7,326 nucleotides of DNA from contig JBHEOL010000105.1 in the NCBI GenBank assembly GCA_046261635.1, forward strand, positions 1 to 7,326, in the 5' to 3' direction. A program made the translations under genes and the position numbers. The stretch's first letter is position 1, and every line of letters starts with the position of its first letter. Shown one piece after another: positions 1-4,356 of the stretch. The notes under the pieces are model-generated. The model was not told where the DNA came from. It saw only the letters and a list, made by a program, of their open reading frames with translations, and searched no databases. Source of the DNA: JBHEPS01 sp046261635. Its GTDB lineage: Bacteria; Acidobacteriota; Thermoanaerobaculia; Gp7-AA8.

Positions 1-59
1 TCAGCAACGGGAACATCCAGTTCCATGAGAAATAGCGGCTGATCTGAGACCGCAGTCAA

Positions 60-87
60 GGAGGCGCGACAGAGTGGTCGCGCCTCC
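60..87. repeat. Perfect 11-bp inverted repeat (hairpin)
   Basis: GGAGGCGCGAC (60-70) and GTCGCGCCTCC (77-87) are exact reverse complements around a 6-nt loop, AGAGTG. No T-run follows on either strand, so it is not a canonical intrinsic terminator, although a plus-strand reading frame stops at 33-35 just before it. It lies outside the recognisable HsdM homology and may mark the end of a separate element. The structure is certain; the function is unknown. Confidence 0.6.
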
Positions 88-153
88 CCGAGCCCACAAG
101 CGGTCTTCTCGCGCGATCGAGCTGCGCCTCTGCAGCACCTCGGCGCATTTGCC

Positions 154-609
154 AGAGCCGTCGTTAATGCGGGGAAGGCCGGGGCCGAACCGACCGGCGT
201 ACCCCTGCGACTCGTGCTCATCCACGACCTGCTTCTGGACCTTCTTCCACTCCACGCCGAAGGGCGGGTTCGACAGCATGTAGTCGAACTTCTCGCCGAC
301 GTGACCGTCCTCGCTGAAGGAGTTTCCCCGCACGATATTTGCGGGGTTCTGGCCCTTGATCATCATGTCTGATTTGCAGATCGCGTAGCTCTCGTCGTTC
401 AGCTCCTGCCCGAAAACGAGTAACTGCGCGGCTGGATTCAGCTCCCGGAGATACTCCTCGGCAACCGAGAGCATGCCGCCCGTACCGCAGGCAGGGTCGT
501 AGAAGGTCCTTACGATCCCGCCCTTACGGAGAACATCGTCATCCTCGATGAAGAGGAGATCGACCATCAGCCGAATCACGTCCCGAGGCGTAAAGTGCTC
601 TCCAGCCGT
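154..609 (-). pseudogene. hsdM: Type I restriction-modification DNA methyltransferase (HsdM), internal fragment
   Basis: Read on the minus strand, about 150 residues match the catalytic core of HsdM, the N6-adenine methyltransferase subunit of type I restriction-modification systems. Visible landmarks are the entry motif AGEHFTPRDVIRLMV, the S-adenosylmethionine loop FYDPACGTGGML (motif I) and the catalytic SNPPFGVEWKK (motif IV, NPPF), then GRFGPGLPRINDGS. An in-frame TAG at 612-610 lies directly before TAGEHFTP, so the N-terminal part, normally well over 100 residues, is absent. After DGS at about 154 the family continuation (typically LLFLMHL...) is lost and the frame runs through unrelated sequence to a stop at 3-1. 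No complete hsdR or hsdS is in the window. This is a decayed remnant without a target-recognition partner. Identity is secure; the exact right-hand breakpoint is approximate. Confidence 0.88.
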
Positions 610-612
610 CTA

Positions 613-790
613 ATGACCGCATGGAGCGTCCCCACGAAGAGGGCCAACAGGACAGGGGCAGCCGCGCTGGTAAGGGAGGCTCGGGGCACCCGAGAGCGGG
701 CTCCGCTCCGGTCCAATCGGGCGTCACTCCGCGTGATGATCCAAAGGGTCAGGTCTGGACCAACTTTTGTGACATTTCCTGTGACATCAA
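613..790. other. Gene-free stretch between hsdM remnant and tRNA terminator
   Basis: I recognise no protein in any frame here. It holds two abutting small hairpins (680-708), a short palindrome GGTCTGGACC (752-761) and an 8-bp direct repeat TGTGACAT at 768-775 and 780-787. The right part (about 745-790) has the look of a mobile-element end or dispersed repeat, but no transposase remnant is visible. Confidence 0.4.
680..708. repeat. Two adjacent 6-bp-stem hairpins
   Basis: CTCGGG-GCA-CCCGAG (680-694) and GAGCGG-GCT-CCGCTC (694-708) are both perfect 6-bp inverted repeats with 3-nt loops and share base 694. Back-to-back GC-rich hairpins of this size are typical of REP-like extragenic elements. 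No second copy occurs in this window, so the repeat status is inferred. Confidence 0.4.
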
Positions 791-817
791 CAAAAAGCCG
801 ACCCTTTCGGATCGGCT
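791..817 (-). terminator. Intrinsic terminator of the tRNA-Ala transcript
   Basis: On the minus strand a 9-bp stem, AGCCGATCC with GGGTCGGCT (one T-G wobble), closes on a GAAA tetraloop (817-796) and runs into five T residues (796-792). It begins 17 bp beyond the tRNA 3' end. Stem, tetraloop and U-tract are all standard, so this is a confident rho-independent terminator. Confidence 0.85.
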
Positions 818-833
818 GAGTGATTGATGGGGT

Positions 834-910
834 TGGTGGAGCTGATCGGGATCGAACCGACGACCTCCTGAGTGCGATTCAGGCGCTCTCCCAAACTGAG
901 CTACAGCCCC
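834..910 (-). tRNA. tRNA-Ala(CGC)
   Basis: A complete 77-nt cloverleaf with encoded CCA. The acceptor stem GGGGCTG (910-904) pairs with CAGCTCC (844-838) and contains the G3-U70 wobble that is the alanine identity element; the discriminator is A. The D stem is GCTC/GAGC with a 9-nt loop. The anticodon stem CCTGA/TCAGG carries loop ATCGCAC, giving anticodon CGC at 876-874, which decodes GCG. The T arm is GTCGG-TTCGATC-CCGAT. It is transcribed alone and followed at once by an intrinsic terminator. The 3' end abuts the hsdM remnant region, the usual side for integrative elements, but no duplicated tRNA 3' end (att site) is seen in the window. Confidence 0.97.
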
Positions 911-930
911 ACATGGTGTTGCCGGGAGAA

Positions 931-954
931 CACGGCCCTTTTGGGGGGGCCGTG
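931..954. repeat. 8-bp inverted repeat upstream of tRNA-Ala
   Basis: CACGGCCC (931-938) and GGGCCGTG (947-954) are perfect reverse complements around TTTTGGGG. On the minus strand the hairpin is followed by TTCT, so it could be a weak terminator isolating the tRNA from upstream transcription, or a structure in the pre-tRNA leader. No convincing -10 box lies between it and the tRNA. Confidence 0.4.
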
Positions 955-1000
955 GCAGGTCGTTCAAGGTCGCGACGGGGGGCAAATATTCCTAGAGGCA

Positions 1001-1116
1001 AGGGGCTAGTAGGGACCAGGGGCCAGGGGCCAGGAGAAGCAACCCCGAGATCAATCGCTCGTGGACTCTGCCTTTCCTGGCCCCTAGCCCCTGACCCTTG
1101 ACCCCTGGCCCCTCCC
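1001..1116. repeat. GGGGCCAGG repeat family, inverted pair
   Basis: The left arm (1001-1036) is built of GGGGCTAG, GGGACCAGG and GGGGCCAGG units. The right arm (1074-1116) carries the same units in reverse complement (CCTGGCCCC, CTAGCCCC, CCCTGACCC). About 37 nt separate them, so either strand could fold into a long GC-rich hairpin. A third, direct copy lies at 5759-5792. The region around this element (911-1178) has no gene. Confidence 0.75.
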
Positions 1117-1120
1117 AGAG

Positions 1121-1167
1121 CGCGGCTGAAAGCCGCGTTTCCTGTGAGCAAAGCTGGGAAGCTTTGC
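1121..1167. repeat. REP-like element of two hairpins
   Basis: Two perfect stem-loops sit 10 nt apart: CGCGGCT-GAA-AGCCGCG (1121-1137) and GCAAAGCT-GGGA-AGCTTTGC (1148-1167). The paired-hairpin layout matches REP/BIME-style extragenic repeats. It adjoins the GGGGCCAGG inverted pair on one side and lies 11 bp from the premature stop of the alcohol dehydrogenase remnant on the other. It may therefore belong to the DNA that replaced the rest of that gene. No second copy exists in the window. Confidence 0.55.
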
Positions 1168-1178
1168 CTACGGCTTCA

Positions 1179-1313
1179 TCACCACCTGAGGTCCGAGCCA
1201 CAGATCGCCGTCGAGGTGACCTTCACGACGCAGTCGCCCGGGTTGAGGATCTTCGGATCGGGGACCGTCTCGACCGTGATGTCTTTCCTGCCGTTCCAGC
1301 AGACAGCGCGCAT
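1179..1313 (-). pseudogene. Zinc-dependent alcohol dehydrogenase, N-terminal remnant (44 codons)
   Basis: Starting at ATG 1313-1311, the frame reads MRAVCWNGRKDI... and reaches KVTSTAICGSDL before R-W and tandem TGA stops (1181-1179 and the next codon). This is the start of the GroES-like domain of zinc-dependent, glutathione-dependent-formaldehyde-dehydrogenase-like alcohol dehydrogenases. The CGSD cysteine and aspartate belong to the catalytic zinc site. The family is usually around 380-390 residues, so about nine tenths of the protein is gone, including the nucleotide-binding domain, and the remnant cannot be an active enzyme. Its ATG overlaps the TAA of the SRPBCC gene by one base (TAATG), showing that an intact gene was once translationally coupled to it. 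Homology is lost right after GSDL, and the sequence beyond is a hairpin repeat and the GGGGCCAGG pair. Confidence 0.8.
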
Positions 1314-2038
1314 TACTCGTCTCCCTTCCGTCCCGAGGGCTGACCGTCGATCGAGGCAATCTCTCCCGTCTCCATCATCTGTTTGAAGCGGCGGAGGTCG
1401 GCGGCGACCTGGATCGACGGCTCCTCACGGAACAACTTCGCGATGAGCCGCCCCGCCGCACCGAATGGCGGCTCGTACCGCAGATGGACCCGCACCTCGG
1501 TGCCCCGCGCTCCCGGCGCCTCGGTGAAATGCACCGACCCGGCGCTCGTCACGTCCGACCCCTCGAGAGTCTTCCAGGCGATGAGCTCGTTCGGGATGTC
1601 ATTGATGATTTCCGCCTCCCATTCAACGGTCCGGCCGGCGGGTGCTTCGGCGACCCAGCGCGAGCGCTTGTCGTCGAGCTCGGTGACCGACTCGAGGTGG
1701 TCCATGATCTGCGGAAGATTTTCGAAGCGGCGCCAGAAGGTATAGAGCTCGGTGGCGGGCCGCATGACGGTGACGCTGTGGTCGACATCGAAGCCGTCGT
1801 CGTAATCGAAGACTGCGGCGGACTCCTCTCCGCCGACCCCGTTCCCGACAATGCCCGCCTTGACGGGGCAGAAGCCGGTCGCGCCGCGGAAAAGGAGCGC
1901 GCCCCCGAGTAGCGATGCGAGGTGCCCGGCGTTGCTTCGCCGGCTGAGCCCGAGGGCGAGAAATGCGAGTCCACCGACGAGCGAAGCGATGCGCTCGGTG
2001 GAGTGGACATTCTGAGGGGGTAGACGAGTGAGCTGCAT
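1313..2038 (-). CDS. DUF2892 / SRPBCC-domain membrane-anchored protein
   Basis: A 241-residue protein with two parts. Residues about 9-60 (NVHSTERIASLVGG... to LLGGALLFRGATGFCP) form the DUF2892 (YgaP-like) module with two short hydrophobic segments that should anchor it in the inner membrane. Residues about 84-225 are an SRPBCC (START/polyketide-cyclase-like) domain with the hallmarks ELYTFWRRFENLP, VEWEAEI, ARGTEVRVHLRYEPP and DLRRFKQMMETGEI. SRPBCC folds bind hydrophobic ligands in a deep cavity; the ligand here is unknown. The start is supported by GGAGG (2049-2045) six bases upstream of ATG. The stop overlaps the start of a truncated zinc-dependent alcohol dehydrogenase, a partnership I recall for this family, so the pair was probably an operon for an oxidised or lipophilic substrate. 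The gene looks intact and in frame throughout. Confidence 0.9.
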   Translation of the reverse strand: MQLTRLPPQNVHSTERIASLVGGLAFLALGLSRRSNAGHLASLLGGALLFRGATGFCPVKAGIVGNGVGGEESAAVFDYDDGFDVDHSVTVMRPATELYTFWRRFENLPQIMDHLESVTELDDKRSRWVAEAPAGRTVEWEAEIINDIPNELIAWKTLEGSDVTSAGSVHFTEAPGARGTEVRVHLRYEPPFGAAGRLIAKLFREEPSIQVAADLRRFKQMMETGEIASIDGQPSGRKGDE

Positions 2039-2092
2039 GGGAACCTCCGGCGGATGAGGGAGCAGGAGTCAAGCCAGAAACCAGAAGAAAAG

Positions 2093-2120
2093 TCAGAAGG
2101 CAGAAGGCAGAAGGCAGAAG
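2093..2120. repeat. Heptamer array 1 (TCAGAAG + 3x GCAGAAG)
   Basis: Four 7-bp units in tandem: one variant TCAGAAG, then three GCAGAAG, followed by TAAAGGC. It lies upstream of the SRPBCC gene, whose sense strand carries CTTCTGC. The unit order and right flank are identical to the array at 4088-4115 and mirror those at 4246-4273. Confidence 0.9.
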
Positions 2121-2143
2121 TAAAGGCGAAAGCAGAAGCCGGA

Positions 2144-2304
2144 GGCCCCCCGTCATCCTGAGCCGGCGAAGCACGGCGAAGGATCTCAGAATGGCAGGAT
2201 CGTGCGGGTTGGCGGGAATGAGCCAGGCTGGTTCATTCGAAGGGAGCGCCGCACGGAGCGGGCCGTCGCGGGGCGGGTGGGCGCGACCGAAGGATGACGG
2301 GGCC
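2144..2304. repeat. Inverted-repeat intergenic element with central palindrome
   Basis: The ends are inverted: CCCCGTCATCCT (2148-2159) matches AGGATGACGGGG (2291-2302) exactly, with GGCC continuing on both outer sides. The middle holds a 23-bp near-perfect palindrome, GAATGAGCCAG-G-CTGGTTCATTC (2216-2238, one mismatch). Heptamer arrays in opposite orientation flank it (2093-2120 and 2306-2368). Two blocks recur, inverted, in the other intergenic region: AGGGAGCGCCGC (2241-2252) and the 16-mer at 2279-2294. It encodes nothing recognisable and resembles a small non-autonomous (MITE- or REP-type) element. Confidence 0.7.
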
Positions 2305-2305
2305 A

Positions 2306-2373
2306 CTTCTGCCTTCTGCCTTCTGCCTTGCTTCTGATTACTTCTGCCTTCTGCCTTCTGCCTTCTGCCTTGC
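2306..2373. repeat. Heptamer array 2 (3x and 4x CTTCTGC)
   Basis: Three CTTCTGC units (2306-2326), then CTTG, one CTTCTGA (2331-2337), TTA, four CTTCTGC units (2341-2368) and CTTGC. This is the longest array in the window and looks like two arrays side by side. The TTA between them is the TAA stop of the EAL response regulator, so the last codons of that gene lie inside the array. Confidence 0.9.
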
Positions 2374-4041
2374 TTCCACTCCGGTATCCTCGAGGGTGAC
2401 CAACAGGGATTCCTGCGGCCGGGCGAGGTAGTAGCCCTGCATGAGGTCGATCCCCAGGTTGCAGCACCATTCCCATTCCTCGGCGGTCTCGATTCCCTCG
2501 GCGATCGTCTTGGCGTTGATCTTCTGGGCGAGATCGACGAGGAGCTTGACCAGGTCCTGCTTGATCGGCTCGTCGGCCAGCGTGGAGACGAGGCCCTTGG
2601 TGATCTTGAGGTAGTCAGGGGCGAGCGAGGCGATGGCTTCGAGCGAGGCGTAGCCCGATCCGGCGTCGTCGATGGCGATCTCGATGTCCTGCGCGCGGAA
2701 CTCCTCGAGCAGCTTGCGGAACGCTTCGTAGTCCTCGATCGCGGCGCGCTCGGTGATCTCGAAGACGAAGTGTCCCTTCTGCTCGGCGAAGTAACGCACC
2801 ATCTCGTGGAGCCTGAACTCGGAGAGCTGGAACATCTCGGCCTCGAGGTTCAGCAGGAACTTCTTGTCGGCGAGCTCGGTGGCGCGGAGCCTGGCGAGCG
2901 AGCTCTCGAGCGCGAGCGCCTCCAGCTCCCACGAAAGCCCGTTCTCGCGCGCGAAGGAAAAGAGCATGTCGGAGTTGAGGAACGACGAGTTCTTCGGGCC
3001 GCGCGTGAGAACCTCGTAGCCGAAGATCGAGCGATCCGACGCGCGAACGATCGGCTGGAACAGCGTGGTGACCCGCTTCTTTCGGATGATCTCCCTCAGC
3101 TCCCGCTGCAACTGCCGCTTTCGCTGCACCTCGGCATCCCGGACCGCGTCCGAGGCCTTCTGCATGCCATGGTAGATCTGCCGCTCGAGGCGGATCTGAG
3201 GCTGATACTCGACCTTGGTGCCCCCGACGAAGAACCCGATCTGTCCGGTGAGCGTCTCCGGAAAGCGCTTCAGGAACGACCGGTTCACGCGCCGGTGCAG
3301 GAGGGTCGAGGCCGAGTCGATGCCGTCCCCCCAGTCCGCCCGCTTCGAGAGAAAGATGAAGAAACTCGACGCTCCGACCCGGCTCGTCGCGACGTCGGCC
3401 TCGCCGAACAACTCCATCGCCGCCTCCCCCACAACCTGCGCCACCTTGCGGATCAACTCGTCGAACCACGCCCAGCCGTACTCCCCCTCGATCGACTCGA
3501 ACTGCTCGATGTCGACGTAGATCATCCCGAACTCGCCGTCCTGGATGAGCAGCTCCTTGAGACGCTCGATGACGACCGGAACGGTCGGAAGGCCCGTCGC
3601 GCGGTCGTGGAGGAGCGATTCCATGCCGGCGGTCTGCGGCCGCGCGCGCTCGGCCGCCCCCCGTGCGACCTCGATCAGACGGCCGATCCGGCTCACGACT
3701 TCCTGCCGGTCGAACGGTTTGACCAGGTAGTCGTCGGCTCCCACCTGCAGGCCGGTCAGACGGTCTTTCACGTCCCCCTTGCCGGTGATCAGCACCACGC
3801 AGATGCCGGCCGTGGCATGGACCGCCTTGAGCGCCTGACACACCTCCCAGCCGCTCCGGCCCGGCATCAGGACGTCGAGAAGGGCCACCTCCGGAATCTT
3901 CTTCCGCGCAATCGACAGGGCCTCCTCTCCGTCGGTGGCGGTCACCAGATCGACCTCGAGCGGACGGAGGTAGACCCGGAGCAACTCCAGAACGTTGGGA
4001 TCGTCATCAGCGACCAGGACTGTAGGACGCCTCGGGCTCAT
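2338..4041 (-). CDS. Response regulator with degenerate GGDEF and EAL c-di-GMP phosphodiesterase domain
   Basis: A 567-residue cytoplasmic signalling protein. A REC receiver (about 6-125) has the acidic cluster D12-D14, phospho-acceptor D56 (LLDVLMPG), T86 and K108. Residues about 140-275 are GGDEF-like, opening with LLHDRATGLPT, but the signature site reads RVGASSFF (221-228) in place of the GGDEF motif, so cyclase activity is unlikely. A helical linker leads to an EAL domain (about 322-550) that keeps the expected metal and substrate residues: E343 (EVLTR), N398, E428 and E431 (FEITE), D458-D459 (DDAGSGY), K479, E515 and Q535. It should hydrolyse c-di-GMP to pGpG under phosphorylation control. 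I chose ATG 4041 because it lies just before the REC domain; a longer frame upstream only translates repeat flank. The Shine-Dalgarno is weak. The last 10 residues come from a heptamer array. No histidine kinase is adjacent. Confidence 0.93.
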   Translation of the reverse strand: MSPRRPTVLVADDDPNVLELLRVYLRPLEVDLVTATDGEEALSIARKKIPEVALLDVLMPGRSGWEVCQALKAVHATAGICVVLITGKGDVKDRLTGLQVGADDYLVKPFDRQEVVSRIGRLIEVARGAAERARPQTAGMESLLHDRATGLPTVPVVIERLKELLIQDGEFGMIYVDIEQFESIEGEYGWAWFDELIRKVAQVVGEAAMELFGEADVATSRVGASSFFIFLSKRADWGDGIDSASTLLHRRVNRSFLKRFPETLTGQIGFFVGGTKVEYQPQIRLERQIYHGMQKASDAVRDAEVQRKRQLQRELREIIRKKRVTTLFQPIVRASDRSIFGYEVLTRGPKNSSFLNSDMLFSFARENGLSWELEALALESSLARLRATELADKKFLLNLEAEMFQLSEFRLHEMVRYFAEQKGHFVFEITERAAIEDYEAFRKLLEEFRAQDIEIAIDDAGSGYASLEAIASLAPDYLKITKGLVSTLADEPIKQDLVKLLVDLAQKINAKTIAEGIETAEEWEWCCNLGIDLMQGYYLARPQESLLVTLEDTGVEARQKAEGRRQK

Positions 4042-4053
4042 CGCTGAGCTCGG

Positions 4054-4059
4054 ATTATG
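4054..4059 (-). promoter_or_regulatory. Possible -10 box of the EAL response regulator
   Basis: On the minus strand CATAAT lies 12 bases before the chosen ATG and follows CTGGCTTGTTTCCCG, a sequence closely resembling the one before the -10 of the divergent mutase gene. No good -35 is at the right distance, and the implied 5' leader would be very short. This is a tentative call. Confidence 0.3.
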
Positions 4060-4087
4060 CGGGAAACAAGCCAGTAGGAGAAGCAAG

Positions 4088-4115
4088 TCAGAAGGCAGAA
4101 GGCAGAAGGCAGAAG
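4088..4115. repeat. Heptamer array 3 (TCAGAAG + 3x GCAGAAG)
   Basis: One TCAGAAG and three GCAGAAG units, followed by TAAAGGC, the same order as the array at 2093-2120. It lies upstream of the EAL gene, whose sense strand carries CTTCTGC, and forms an inverted pair with the array at 4246-4273. Confidence 0.9.
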
Positions 4116-4137
4116 TAAAGGCAAGAGGCCGTTGGGG

Positions 4138-4215
4138 GGCAGGTTCCTGCCATTTTGAGGTCCTTCGGTCGCGCCCGCGGCATGCTTACCCGACACCTTC
4201 CGCGCGGCGCTCCCT
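4138..4215. repeat. Core of second inverted intergenic element
   Basis: It begins with GGCAGG-TT-CCTGCC (4138-4151), then the 16-mer TCCTTCGGTCGCGCCC (4161-4176) and GCGGCGCTCCCT (4204-4215). Both later blocks occur reverse-complemented at 2279-2294 and 2241-2252, with a 27-nt spacer here and 26 nt there. Similar spacing of two exact blocks shows that the two cores are related copies in opposite orientation. The 315 bp between the divergent genes hold this core, two heptamer arrays and the presumed promoters. Confidence 0.75.
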
Positions 4216-4245
4216 CAGGATCCCCAGCCTTTCAATTTGCCTTTA

Positions 4246-4273
4246 CTTCTGCCTTCTGCCTTCTGCCTTCTGA
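4246..4273. repeat. Heptamer array 4 (3x CTTCTGC + CTTCTGA)
   Basis: Three CTTCTGC units and one CTTCTGA, preceded by GCCTTTA and followed by CTTGCCTCACTGGCTTC. It is the mirror image of the array at 4088-4115 and lies upstream of the mutase gene in the CTTCTGC sense. A run of hydrophobic codons read through it in frame with the mutase is an artefact of the repeat. Confidence 0.9.
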
Positions 4274-4322
4274 CTTGCCTCACTGGCTTCTGTCTTCTGG
4301 CTTATGTTTTCCGGGTTTCTGG

Positions 4323-4328
4323 TATAAG
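4323..4328 (+). promoter_or_regulatory. Possible -10 box of the mutase gene
   Basis: TATAAG lies 28 bases before the start codon, within GTATAAGGA, and would place a transcription start near 4335. The -35 region (around 4300-4306, CTTATG) is poor. The upstream stretch CTGGCTTATGTTTTCCGGG resembles the region before the divergent gene's -10. Confidence 0.4.
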
Positions 4329-4356
4329 GAATTACGCAGAGGGAGAGTTCAGGCGG

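Noticed and set aside
60..87. Intrinsic terminator at the left hairpin
   Set aside because: The stem is strong but no U-tract follows on either strand.
834..910. Duplicated tRNA 3' end as an attachment site
   Set aside because: I looked for a second copy of the T-arm/acceptor sequence in the window and found none.
3545..3730. Small plus-strand ORF within the EAL gene
   Set aside because: Lies wholly inside a confident gene and shows no ribosome site or family resemblance.
2615..3841. Long arginine-rich minus-strand frame inside the EAL gene
   Set aside because: A +1 shadow of the same coding strand, rich in R, G and A without domain features.
2770..4047. Long open frame of 425 codons on the plus strand
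   Set aside because: It is antisense to the EAL regulator; GC-rich codon use keeps the opposite frame open, and it matches no family I know.
4042..4086. Upstream TTG start giving the EAL regulator an N-terminal LLLLACF stretch
   Set aside because: It lies in repeat flank and has no family counterpart; the receiver domain begins right after the ATG at 4041.
2093..4273. CRISPR array
   Set aside because: Units are 7 bp and directly contiguous, with no unique spacers of 25-40 bp, and no cas genes are present.
4237..4356. Hydrophobic signal-peptide-like N-terminal extension on the mutase (LLPSAFCLL...)
   Set aside because: It is the translation of a heptamer array, which gives LLPSAFC in any frame. 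The family N-terminus MIEFGTSGWRG with its own ribosome site starts at 4357, and the enzyme is cytoplasmic.
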